Source of the DNA: Nitrospirae bacterium GWC2_57_9
Lineage (GTDB): Bacteria > Nitrospirota > UBA9217
Direction of reading: 5' to 3'
Length of the DNA stretch: 7,642 nt
Assembly (NCBI GenBank): GCA_001805085.1
Contig: MHEA01000220.1
Span: forward strand, 18,063-25,704
The position numbers and the translations under genes are program-made. The number at the start of each line of letters is the position of its first letter. Within the stretch, counting starts at the first letter, position 1. The notes under the pieces were generated by a model. It saw only the letters and a program-made list of their open reading frames with translations. It was not told where the DNA came from and did no database searches. Of the stretch, positions 1-5,725 are shown piece after piece.

Positions 1-2
1 TA

Positions 3-25
3 TTTTGGCCGAGGGGCCGCCAAAA
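3..25. repeat. Short inverted repeat (hairpin) at left edge
   Basis: TTTTGGC at 3-9 pairs perfectly with GCCAAAA at 19-25, and GGCC at 7-10 and 15-18 could form an alternative inner stem. The A/T arms next to a GC core resemble a terminator stem, but no separate T-run follows on either strand inside the window. It may be the end of a gene lying to the left; this cannot be judged from here. Confidence 0.35.
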
Positions 26-64
26 GAGGAGTTCGATCAGGAGCCATCTGCGCAGTGTTATTTT

Positions 65-93
65 TTTACGGGAAAATTGATTTTTGATACAAT
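65..93 (+). promoter_or_regulatory. Putative sigma-70 promoter for the cut plus-strand gene start
   Basis: A -35-like TTTACG (65-70) and a -10-like TACAAT (88-93) are separated by 17 bp. Transcription would begin near 100, giving a leader of about 60 nt before the ATG at 161. The -10 matches consensus well and the -35 only partly, so this is a plausible rather than certain promoter. Confidence 0.4.
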
Positions 94-160
94 CTTCTAG
101 AGCCTGCGCCTTGCCGAATACGGAAGATCAGCAGACCTCAATGCCGGGAGGGGATTTGAC

Positions 161-241
161 ATGAAAAAAACTCTTATGGTTCTCGGTGGAATAGGAGAGC
201 CCACCCGAGCAGAATGTCGGACAAGGCAACGCCGATCATGA
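161..241 (+). pseudogene. Interrupted gene start with signal-peptide-like N-terminus
   Basis: An ATG at 161 follows a strong ribosome binding site (GGGAGGGG at 146-153, 7 nt spacing) and a possible promoter at 65-93. The first residues, MKKTLMVLGG, look like the beginning of an exported protein. The frame then passes into arginine-rich, unnatural sequence and stops at TGA 239-241 after 26 codons. From about 190 onward the DNA reads better on the other strand as the start of a membrane protein. I infer that only the first 10 or so codons belong to the original gene and that the rest was lost at a junction near 175-200. The product cannot be identified. It could alternatively be a genuine very short peptide, which I consider less likely. 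Confidence 0.4.
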
Positions 242-311
242 GCCGGCCGAACGGAATTTCCGGTTCGACCCGCTTCAGAATGCTCCCCAGACCGTAGTGT
301 CCGGTCACCAT
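174..311 (-). pseudogene. 5' fragment of a small integral membrane protein gene
   Basis: The ATG (309-311) overlaps the TAA of the GNAT gene (311-313) as TAATG, a typical arrangement for translational coupling. The 45-residue product begins MVTGHYGLGSILKRVEP and continues into a hydrophobic stretch (about residues 24-41, with SDILLGWALLF). This resembles the N-terminus of a family of bacterial membrane proteins of roughly 200 or more residues whose early region has the form 'H..LG..LKR..P...LG.L......D.LW'; that recognition is from memory. The frame ends abruptly at TAA 174-176 after the first hydrophobic segment, where sequence belonging to an opposed gene start begins. I therefore read it as truncated by a rearrangement or assembly join, and probably the third gene of the cupin-GNAT operon. 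Confidence 0.5.
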
Positions 312-817
312 TACCGCACAGCTCTCATCGTCAGCCACTTCTCGTCTGCAAGCACGACCGAAGTCTCGACCTGCCGGTCGGGGATCGACCAGTACTTCCT
401 GAGCAGCAGTTCCTTCTCCTCCCGGGACACCAGGCGGTAGCCGTGCTTCTCGTAGAACGAAATCGCCCAGGAAGCAGCAGCCCACGTCCCGACCAGGGAC
501 GGCCGTGCAATCAGGTCCTTGACATGAGACATGAGCCTGCTCCCGATGCCTTTGCCCCGGGCCGCGGTCCGGACATAGGCATGCCGGAGCAGCGTAACAT
601 CCAGCACGTCCTGGATCCCCATCACGCCGATCAGCCTTCCCTGGTCCTCATAGCCATAAAAAACAACGCCGGCTTCGATCTCATGCTGCAGATAATGCCG
701 CGACATATAGGGCTCGTACCACCGGTCCGCAGGAATGATGCCCTTGTAGGCATGGGCGGCGTCGTTGATGATCTCGTAGGTCTGTTCAAAATCGCTATCA
801 GTGCAAGGACGGATCAT
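311..817 (-). CDS. GNAT family N-acetyltransferase
   Basis: This 168-residue protein is predicted to transfer an acetyl group from acetyl-CoA to an amine; the substrate cannot be deduced. The acetyl-CoA pyrophosphate-binding motif A is visible as R-G-K-G-I-G (residues 87-92) followed by SRLM, preceded by the usual beta-4 strand (HAYVRTAA). The C-terminal 'FYEKHGY' (121-127) is the typical GNAT motif B end, where the tyrosine often serves in catalysis. Length fits a single-domain GNAT. The ATG at 817 lies only 3 nt beyond the stop of the upstream cupin gene; the best Shine-Dalgarno (GAAGAGG, about 14 nt away) is too distant to be ideal, so translation is probably coupled to the cupin. Its TAA overlaps the ATG of the next, truncated membrane gene. 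The fold is confident, the role unknown. Confidence 0.88.
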   Translation of the reverse strand: MIRPCTDSDFEQTYEIINDAAHAYKGIIPADRWYEPYMSRHYLQHEIEAGVVFYGYEDQGRLIGVMGIQDVLDVTLLRHAYVRTAARGKGIGSRLMSHVKDLIARPSLVGTWAAASWAISFYEKHGYRLVSREEKELLLRKYWSIPDRQVETSVVLADEKWLTMRAVR

Positions 818-820
818 AGT

Positions 821-1183
821 CTACGCAATAACCTCTTCATCTTCCTTGCGCCAGGCCGGGTCCACGATGCAGATGAACTTCAAGTCGGTCTTTCCGGAGT
901 TGGTTATGGATTGGATTGCCATGGGCGGGATGTACACCGTCGATCCAGGCTGCACCGGCGCGGACCGGTCGTCGATATGCATGACACCGCTGCCTTCGAT
1001 TATGTAGTACACCTCGGAAGTTTTCAGCCGGTGTTTCCAGGTCGTAAGGCCGGGCTTGACCACGGCATGGGCCAGGCTGTAACGGAGGTCGAGATCGGCT
1101 TTGTCGGGGTGCAGGATCTCCCGCAGGATGCAGTTGTCGCCGGCGATGAATTCCGGGCAGTCCTTCAGTTCTCGGATGAACAT
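821..1183 (-). CDS. Single-domain cupin protein
   Basis: This 120-residue cytoplasmic protein has one conserved cupin beta-barrel. Motif 1 runs from PG (44-45) through H51 to E57 and the strand VYYIIEGSG (58-66). Motif 2 includes PGSTVYIPP (79-87) and N95. The second histidine of the classical HxH is L53, and the motif-2 histidine position is Q91, so only H51 and E57 of the four usual metal ligands are clearly present. Metal binding may be altered or absent. The ending CIVDPAWRKEDEEV is a hallmark I associate with a common bacterial and archaeal subfamily of small cupins of unknown function. The ATG at 1183 is preceded by GAGGTG at a 4-nt spacing. It is the first gene of a minus-strand operon with the GNAT gene 3 nt downstream, and a palindrome lies upstream at 1242-1259. 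Confidence 0.88.
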   Translation of the reverse strand: MFIRELKDCPEFIAGDNCILREILHPDKADLDLRYSLAHAVVKPGLTTWKHRLKTSEVYYIIEGSGVMHIDDRSAPVQPGSTVYIPPMAIQSITNSGKTDLKFICIVDPAWRKEDEEVIA

Positions 1184-1207
1184 GGGTCACCTCAAGCAGT
1201 ACATTTC

Positions 1208-1234
1208 GTTTGAGTTGTTTTGATCCGTTCAAAC
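1208..1234. repeat. Imperfect spaced inverted repeat GTTTGA...TCAAAC
   Basis: GTTTGA (1208-1213) and TCAAAC (1229-1234) form a 6-bp inverted repeat around a 15-nt spacer, upstream of the cupin start. It sits beside the perfect palindrome at 1242-1259 and shares GTTC/GAAC-type sequence, so it could be a weaker second regulator site. A match this short could also be chance. Confidence 0.25.
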
Positions 1235-1241
1235 TGATTGC

Positions 1242-1259
1242 GAACAGTTCGAACTGTTC
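1242..1259. promoter_or_regulatory. 18-bp perfect palindrome, candidate operator of the cupin-GNAT operon
   Basis: GAACAGTTCGAACTGTTC equals its own reverse complement over all 18 bp. It is built from two 9-bp units of the form GAAC-W-GTTC. It lies 59-76 bp upstream of the cupin ATG on the minus strand and downstream of the terminator of the DUF3617 gene, so it is inside the presumed promoter region of the cupin operon. No good -35/-10 pair is visible nearby, which would suit an activated promoter. A dimeric regulator is the natural reader, but no regulator gene is in the window and I cannot match the site to a known family. Confidence 0.5.
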
Positions 1260-1296
1260 ACCATCGGTTGCTTCGTGTCCGGTGTGGCAAAGATAT

Positions 1297-1329
1297 AAAA
1301 AAATGCCCCGCAGGTTCTCTGCAGGGCAT
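1297..1329 (-). terminator. Rho-independent terminator after the DUF3617 gene
   Basis: Read on the minus strand, ATGCCCTGCAG (1329-1319), a 5-nt loop and CTGCGGGGCAT (1313-1303) form an 11-bp stem with a single G-U pair. A run of seven T (1303-1297) overlaps the stem's end. It starts 24 nt after the DUF3617 stop codon. This is a textbook intrinsic terminator and separates that gene from the cupin operon. Confidence 0.92.
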
Positions 1330-1352
1330 CTATGTGTTTCTCAGTGCCGGAA

Positions 1353-1778
1353 CTACTTGCAGTCCCCGGTGCGCTTTGCTTTCATCGTTGTCGTGCTCTT
1401 TCCGCCGCTCTTGTCCACCATCGTCATGGTCGTATTGAAAGTCGTCCCCTGGTAAGACGCTTCTCCGTTCCCCGTGCTGCCGTCCTTGCAGACGACCTTC
1501 CACGTCGCGGTTTTGCCGGTCTCCACCAGGTCCTTTACTTCGCAGTCGTTCTTCTTGCCCGACCCTCCGGTGGCGGGCCGCGTCTTGCTGCTGTCTTCAA
1601 GATCTTTCTTGGTAAAGCACTGGTTCACCTTCATGGGCGGCATCGGGAAAGGCACGGCATCGATCTTGATGGACGTAACGATCTCCCAGTTCCCCTCCTG
1701 CATGTTGACGGGCGCGGCGAAAAGCGATGCTGCGGAAACAAGGATGAAAACAGCGGACAGGATCAGAACTTTTTTCAT
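1353..1778 (-). CDS. DUF3617 family secreted protein
   Basis: The 141-residue product has a Sec signal peptide (MKKVLILSAV..., hydrophobic to about residue 20, likely cut near ASLFA/AP). The mature part shows the DUF3617 pattern: 'GNWEIVTSIKI' at 29-39, a methionine/proline-rich PFPMPPM (44-49), QCFTKKDL (53-60), 'TWKVVCKDG' (92-100) and 'GEASYQGTTFNTTMTM' (105-120). Four cysteines (54, 79, 97, 140) probably form two disulfides in the periplasm. The biochemical function of the family is unknown. An in-frame reading extends upstream to 2090, but the ATG at 1778 is preferred because it has a GGGAGG ribosome binding site 7 nt upstream, a signal peptide immediately after it and a near-consensus promoter just upstream. 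It appears to be transcribed alone, between the promoter at 1813-1841 and the terminator at 1297-1329. Confidence 0.88.
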   Translation of the reverse strand: MKKVLILSAVFILVSAASLFAAPVNMQEGNWEIVTSIKIDAVPFPMPPMKVNQCFTKKDLEDSSKTRPATGGSGKKNDCEVKDLVETGKTATWKVVCKDGSTGNGEASYQGTTFNTTMTMVDKSGGKSTTTMKAKRTGDCK

Positions 1779-1812
1779 GGCAATGCCTCCCTTGAAAACT
1801 GAATTTTGCGCC

Positions 1813-1841
1813 ATGATAGCAGAGGCAATGGGTCCTGTCAA
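1813..1841 (-). promoter_or_regulatory. Sigma-70 promoter of the DUF3617 gene
   Basis: On the minus strand TTGACA (1841-1836), a perfect -35, is followed by a 17-bp spacer and TATCAT (1818-1813), one mismatch from consensus. Transcription would start near 1806, leaving a leader of about 28 nt to the ATG at 1778. It lies 41 bp beyond the stop of the S8 protease gene, so the DUF3617 gene need not depend on read-through. Confidence 0.75.
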
Positions 1842-1881
1842 CGACTGCCAAAATACTCCATTCGCCTTCGACGAAGAGGGC

Positions 1882-3798
1882 TCATTTTTGGCGTTGGATC
1901 GTGAGGGAAAACGATTTGGCAGCCTCGCTTCCGTTTCCATCGAGGGCACGCACGCTGAAGTTGAATGTTCCCAGAGTCGTGGGCGTGCCCGTGATCGCTC
2001 CGATCGTATTCTGCAGGCTGAGCCCGGGAGGGAGGCTCCCGGAAACGAGCGACCAGGCATAAGGATACTGCCCGCCTGCTGTATTGACATACCCGGTATA
2101 GCTTGACTTCACGGTTCCGTTGGGCAAGGCATTCGTTGTTATGGTAAACAGATGCGCCGGGAGCGTTTCGCTCCCTGCCGGCGAAGAAAAAGTCATGGAC
2201 GTAGTGGAAGCTGAAGCGGGAGTCCAGGTACCGTTAAATATGCCGTCCCCGGCCACGGGATCCTGTGCAAGGCCGTCATCGTACAGGTATACAACCGTTC
2301 CATCCGAGGCGATTGCCGTTACCGGGCCGGTCGGAGAGGCGCAGGTAATGCTGAGCGCGGATAGGGCTGCCGGGGTGCCCACGGAATAGGAAGAGGGATA
2401 TTTCAGGGCGGAAAAAACAGCACTGTTCGCACACGCCAGAGATCCGTAGGCATTGATCCTTCTGCCGGTGAGCGTTGACCCGGTCAAAGAAGAGACAAGG
2501 TCGCCGCCGCTTAGAATCAGATTTTTGACGTCTTTCCAGTTCCTTGCCGGATCGGCCGATTTCAGCAGCGCGGCCAATCCGGTAACGTGTGGCGCCGCCA
2601 TGGACGTTCCGTTCGCAACATAATAACGTGCGGAAAGATCGCCTTCGGGGATAAAATGCAACCCATCGCCATACATGTCCGTGCCGTCGGCCCTGAGCGA
2701 GACAATGCCTACTCCGGGAGCGCTTACCAGCACGGTCCGGCGTCCGTAGTTCGAGAAGACCGCCTTCCCGTCGTTTTGGTCCGTGGCTGCAACGGAGATG
2801 AGATGGGGAAGACTGAATCTGGCAGGATAAAAACCGTACGCATACTGATCGATGTTCCAGTTGAAATTTCCCGCTGCTGCGATAAACAAAATATCGGCCT
2901 GTGCGGAAACCGCGTCGTAAAGTGCCTGGGAGTATCCGGGCGCCCCCCAGCTGTTGTTCGTCGCCAGGATGTTCACTCCTTGTGCTTTCAGGGTGCGGAC
3001 ATATTCCAGGCAAGTCATCGCGGCCGCCACCGTACCTGAACCCGCGGAACTTGCGAACTTGCACCCTACGATGCTGGCTCGCCAGTTCAGGCCGCTGACA
3101 CCAATGCCGTTGTTGCCGACGGCACCGATGGTGCCGGCAACATGCGTTCCGTGTCCATGGTCATCCAGGGGATCTCCGGTCCCGGCAATCGCGTTGATGC
3201 CGTGGACGTCGTCCACATAACCGTTTCCGTCGTCATCGATCCCGTTCCCCGGCACTTCGCCGGGATTCGCCCACATATTTTCCGCCAAGTCTTCGTGCCG
3301 ATAATCTATACCGCTATCGATAACGGCTACGACAGCAACGCCGCCGACAGCTCCGGTCGTTATGTCCCATGCCCGGAGAGCCCCCATATCAGCGCCGGCC
3401 GTCCCTCCTGACTGGCCGTAATTGTAAAGATCCCACTGCCGGTGCAGCAGCGGATCGGAGGGCGATTCCTGCAGCGTTACGAGAAAATTCGGCTCTGCGT
3501 ACTCTACGTCCGGCTCGGCCCGGTAGAGCGCAACAGCGTCCTCCTCGGACAGATTTTTTCTCAACAGGACATGGTCGATCTGCAGATCCCTGAATTCCCT
3601 TATCTTTCTTGAGCCGTGCTTCTTATGAATATTTTCTTTTTCCGCTCCTCCCGCGGCAGCTTTGAATTTGATCAAAAGCTGCCCTTGCTCGTACTGTTTT
3701 TCCTGGTGGACGAAGCCGGCTCCGGCAGCTCCGCTTAGTTGCGGCAGTGCCGGAAAAATGACGCAAAATGCCATTACCAACGCTTTTTTTGCATTCAT
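1882..3798 (-). CDS. Secreted subtilisin-like serine protease (peptidase family S8) with C-terminal Ig-like domain
   Basis: This 638-residue preproprotein is a predicted extracellular or periplasmic endoprotease. In order: Sec signal peptide (1 to about 26); propeptide of the fervidolysin/I9-like type (about 34-107, ending VEYAEPNF); catalytic S8 domain (about 120-455); and two C-terminal beta domains. The triad is D161 (in VAVIDSGID), H216 (in HGHGTHVAG) and S399 (in GTSMAAP), with oxyanion N311 in AAAGN, so it should be active. An acidic loop (GIDDDGNGYVDD, 186-197) is the Asp/Gly-rich insert common in this S8 subset and probably binds calcium. The segment at about 466-545 is a beta domain with DDG and AGDGIFNGTW. 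Residues about 556-635 match a putative Ig (He_PIG) domain (SLPPGLSL, GAITGTPT). The ATG at 3798 has GGGAGG 6 nt upstream. No anchor or sorting signal is seen. The gene is divergent from the HD gene. Confidence 0.95.
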   Translation of the reverse strand: MNAKKALVMAFCVIFPALPQLSGAAGAGFVHQEKQYEQGQLLIKFKAAAGGAEKENIHKKHGSRKIREFRDLQIDHVLLRKNLSEEDAVALYRAEPDVEYAEPNFLVTLQESPSDPLLHRQWDLYNYGQSGGTAGADMGALRAWDITTGAVGGVAVVAVIDSGIDYRHEDLAENMWANPGEVPGNGIDDDGNGYVDDVHGINAIAGTGDPLDDHGHGTHVAGTIGAVGNNGIGVSGLNWRASIVGCKFASSAGSGTVAAAMTCLEYVRTLKAQGVNILATNNSWGAPGYSQALYDAVSAQADILFIAAAGNFNWNIDQYAYGFYPARFSLPHLISVAATDQNDGKAVFSNYGRRTVLVSAPGVGIVSLRADGTDMYGDGLHFIPEGDLSARYYVANGTSMAAPHVTGLAALLKSADPARNWKDVKNLILSGGDLVSSLTGSTLTGRRINAYGSLACANSAVFSALKYPSSYSVGTPAALSALSITCASPTGPVTAIASDGTVVYLYDDGLAQDPVAGDGIFNGTWTPASASTTSMTFSSPAGSETLPAHLFTITTNALPNGTVKSSYTGYVNTAGGQYPYAWSLVSGSLPPGLSLQNTIGAITGTPTTLGTFNFSVRALDGNGSEAAKSFSLTIQRQK

Positions 3799-3851
3799 GT
3801 GACCTCCCTTGCCAATCGGGAAACCGGATTTCCGCTATGAATTTATTAATG

Positions 3852-3880
3852 AATCTACCAAAAGTATGAGCGGAAAGCAA
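3852..3880 (-). promoter_or_regulatory. Putative promoter of the S8 protease gene
   Basis: TTGCTT (3880-3875 on the minus strand), a 17-bp spacer and TAGATT (3857-3852) resemble a sigma-70 promoter. The leader would be about 45 nt. A small inverted repeat (GGAAA 3819-3823, TTTCC 3829-3833) lies in the leader just upstream of the ribosome binding site without covering it. Confidence 0.4.
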
Positions 3881-3924
3881 GGACCGCTGCGAGGCGGGTA
3901 TCTGTTCGATCAGCGACTGCCGGC

Positions 3925-3954
3925 TTGACCACTCCGTGCCGTTTGGGGTAAACT
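3925..3954 (+). promoter_or_regulatory. Putative promoter of the HD-domain gene
   Basis: TTGACC (3925-3930) and TAAACT (3949-3954) are 18 bp apart on the plus strand. Transcription would start around 3961, only a few bases before the ATG at 3966, giving a very short leader. That would fit the lack of a good ribosome binding site before this ATG, but the assignment is tentative. Confidence 0.35.
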
Positions 3955-3965
3955 GGGTTCCTCTC

Positions 3966-4754
3966 ATGGACCATCTCGAGTTACATGCCCTGAAACAGTG
4001 GTTCTCCGGTTACTGCAGGTCCTTCTATACGCCGGAGCCGGCCGACCAGAAGAACATCCTGCTCAAAGAGGAGCATACGGCCAGGGTGATCGTGAATATG
4101 GCGGAGATCGCGGGCCGCCTCGGGCTCAACGAGCACGCCAGGAGCGTCGCCGAAGTGATCGCGCTTTTTCACGACGTAGGCCGCTTCCCTCAGTATCATC
4201 AGTACAGGACCTTCCGCGACAGCCTCTCCGTCAACCATGCAACCCTCGGCGCCCGCGTTCTGACCGAGCAGGACGTCCTCCGGGGCCTTTCCGTCTCCGA
4301 CCGCGAACTCGTCCTTCGCGCCGTGTCGCTCCATAACGTTTTCTCCCTGCCCGCGCAGCTCGATGAGGAAACGCTCCTTTTCGTCAAAATGATCAGGGAT
4401 GCCGACAAGCTGGATATCTGGCGGGTTTTCATCGGCTACTACGAGCTGCCCGGCAAGGACCGGCCGAACGCCGCCGGCCTCGGGCTGCCGGACACGCCCG
4501 ATTATTCAACATCGGTGCTTGACTCGCTCGGCAAGGGGGAAATGGTCCATTTGACGTCCCTCAGGACGCTGAATGATTTCAAACTGCTCCAGCTCGCCTG
4601 GATCTTCGACCTCAATTTTGCCCGATCCCTTGAGCTGGTCCGCGAACGGTCCTATGTCGACCGGCTCTCCTCCACCCTTCCCGGGACCCCTGAGATCGCC
4701 GCCGCCGTAAAAACAGTGCGGGAGTACGTGGACCGGAAGATCTGCGTCAGGTAG
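3966..4754 (+). CDS. HD-domain metal-dependent phosphohydrolase
   Basis: This 262-residue cytoplasmic protein has the metal-binding signature of the HD superfamily: H37 (in KEEHTARV), H69-D70 (in ALFHDVGRFPQY) and D147 (in RDADKLD). Two more histidines, H91 (in VNHATLG) and H123 (in SLHN), sit where multi-metal HD enzymes place extra ligands. Family members hydrolyse phosphate esters of nucleotides or related molecules; the substrate here is unknown. No regulatory or synthetase domain is fused, and it is not an HD-GYP protein. I chose the ATG at 3966. An in-frame GTG at 3936 would add 10 residues, but it has no Shine-Dalgarno and falls inside the putative promoter. The ATG also lacks a strong ribosome binding site. 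The gene is divergent from the S8 protease and its last 8 bp overlap the 3' end of the convergent nuclease-like gene. Confidence 0.88.
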   Translation: MDHLELHALKQWFSGYCRSFYTPEPADQKNILLKEEHTARVIVNMAEIAGRLGLNEHARSVAEVIALFHDVGRFPQYHQYRTFRDSLSVNHATLGARVLTEQDVLRGLSVSDRELVLRAVSLHNVFSLPAQLDEETLLFVKMIRDADKLDIWRVFIGYYELPGKDRPNAAGLGLPDTPDYSTSVLDSLGKGEMVHLTSLRTLNDFKLLQLAWIFDLNFARSLELVRERSYVDRLSSTLPGTPEIAAAVKTVREYVDRKICVR

Positions 4755-5649
4755 CATGCGACCTGCGCGCTCCCGCTCTCCTGGCTCTGCCGACCGACCT
4801 CTCCGGTAGCCAGTCCCTGCGGTAATGCCGTGACAGAACCGCCTTGAGGTTCTGCAGCAGCTCCTCTTTCGCATTGATGATGAAGATCCTGTCGTCGATG
4901 CGGAAGATCTCCCTCTCCAACCTGATAACGGGAGGCGGGACGTGAAAACGTCTTTCCAGCTCCTGCTCGAACATCGGAACGATCTTGTCCTTCATCCTGA
5001 GCTCCGTGTCCATGAGGAAGACGGCGATCTCCGGTGAAAGGTCATAGACACGGTCCAGGAAGGCTTCTATTTCGGAATCGTAGATCTGCTTGGGTGGCGA
5101 GGACTTGACCTCGAGATAGAATAGCGACGCCTCGAACCGGGCAAGCACATCATAGTCTCCGCCGACCTTTGGCCGCTTGAACTTGACGCCCCAGGCGGTT
5201 TCCGCACCGAACTCCCGCCTGAACAGTTCAGCGATATACCATTCCAGGGTTGTACCGAAGCTTCTGATCGGCCTTTTAACGAGCGCATATCCTTCGCCTT
5301 TCTTCCGCAGCAACCGGATCGACAAAAGATACTCCAGATAGGAACGGGTGACGGTGACGGTCGCGTAGCGGATGACGTTCTCAAGGGTAAGCCCGTCCTG
5401 GTGCTTGATCACATCGCGCAGGAACAGGCGGAAGGAATAGCGGTGCATCATTTGATAGTAGCCGGCGCGGTGACGATTTGCAGGAACAAAAAGATCATCC
5501 CGGGGTTCTTTCTTGTAGACGACGAATCCGCGACGGTTGAGAAGCGCTCCGAGATCGGGGGTCATACGGTTAAGGGCAGCCCGGAGCCGTTTGACCTCTT
5601 TTCGAAGCGCGTCGACCTCCCCGGGTGTCTTGTCTTCGGGATCAGGCAC
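4747..5649 (-). CDS. PD-(D/E)XK nuclease-like protein with coiled-coil and winged-helix-like N-terminus
   Basis: The 300-residue product shows a restriction-endonuclease-like core: E136 in a helix (GTTLEWYIAELF), D165/D167 in GGDYDVLA, then E180-V-K182 in FYLEVKSS, the D...ExK arrangement of the PD-(D/E)XK superfamily. N-terminal to it are a charged, probably coiled-coil segment (about 10-28, EVDALRKEVKRLRAAL) and a region (about 75-125) with the alternating helices and final hairpin expected of a winged helix. The C-terminus is basic (RARRAGARR). DNA or RNA cleavage is likely from the fold, but no family name is recognised and no methylase or other defence gene is adjacent. I chose GTG at 5649 because a GAGGA lies 9 nt upstream; a TTG at 5658 would add three residues but sits directly after that site. 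The stop overlaps the convergent HD gene. Confidence 0.8.
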   Translation of the reverse strand: MPDPEDKTPGEVDALRKEVKRLRAALNRMTPDLGALLNRRGFVVYKKEPRDDLFVPANRHRAGYYQMMHRYSFRLFLRDVIKHQDGLTLENVIRYATVTVTRSYLEYLLSIRLLRKKGEGYALVKRPIRSFGTTLEWYIAELFRREFGAETAWGVKFKRPKVGGDYDVLARFEASLFYLEVKSSPPKQIYDSEIEAFLDRVYDLSPEIAVFLMDTELRMKDKIVPMFEQELERRFHVPPPVIRLEREIFRIDDRIFIINAKEELLQNLKAVLSRHYRRDWLPERSVGRARRAGARRSHAT

Positions 5650-5689
5650 GTATCTCAATCCTCAGGGGCAGACGTAATACCTGTTTTGG

Positions 5690-5719
5690 ATTATAGCACC
5701 GCGTGCCATCCCTATGCTA
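5690..5719 (-). promoter_or_regulatory. Extended -10 promoter of the nuclease-like gene
   Basis: On the minus strand TGC-TATAAT (5698-5690) is a perfect -10 with an upstream TG element. The -35 region (TAGCAT, 5719-5714, 18-bp spacing) is poor, as is usual for extended -10 promoters. Transcription would start near 5683, giving a leader of about 33 nt to the GTG at 5649. This makes the gene independent of the upstream cytochrome gene. Confidence 0.6.
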
Positions 5720-5725
5720 TTTTTG

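Noticed and set aside
443..1213. Long plus-strand open frame of 256 codons
   Set aside because: It is antisense to the well-supported GNAT and cupin genes, begins without a ribosome binding site, and its product has no recognisable domain. Long antisense frames are expected in GC-rich coding DNA.
1779..2090. Upstream in-frame extension of the DUF3617 protein by 104 residues
   Set aside because: It would bury the signal peptide inside the protein and overlap the end of the S8 gene and the promoter at 1813-1841. The ATG at 1778 has its own strong ribosome binding site.
2276..3064. Minus-strand alternative frame of 262 codons
   Set aside because: It lies inside the S8 protease gene in another frame, and its arginine-rich product has no motif.
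3936..3965. GTG start adding 10 residues to the HD-domain protein
   Set aside because: No ribosome binding site precedes it and it falls within a plausible promoter. The HD domain is complete without it. It cannot be fully excluded.
3936..5658. HD protein plus PD-(D/E)XK protein as a two-gene defence system
   Set aside because: The genes are convergent with separate promoters rather than co-transcribed, and the HD protein has no cyclic-nucleotide or defence-linked domain. Adjacency alone does not support a system.
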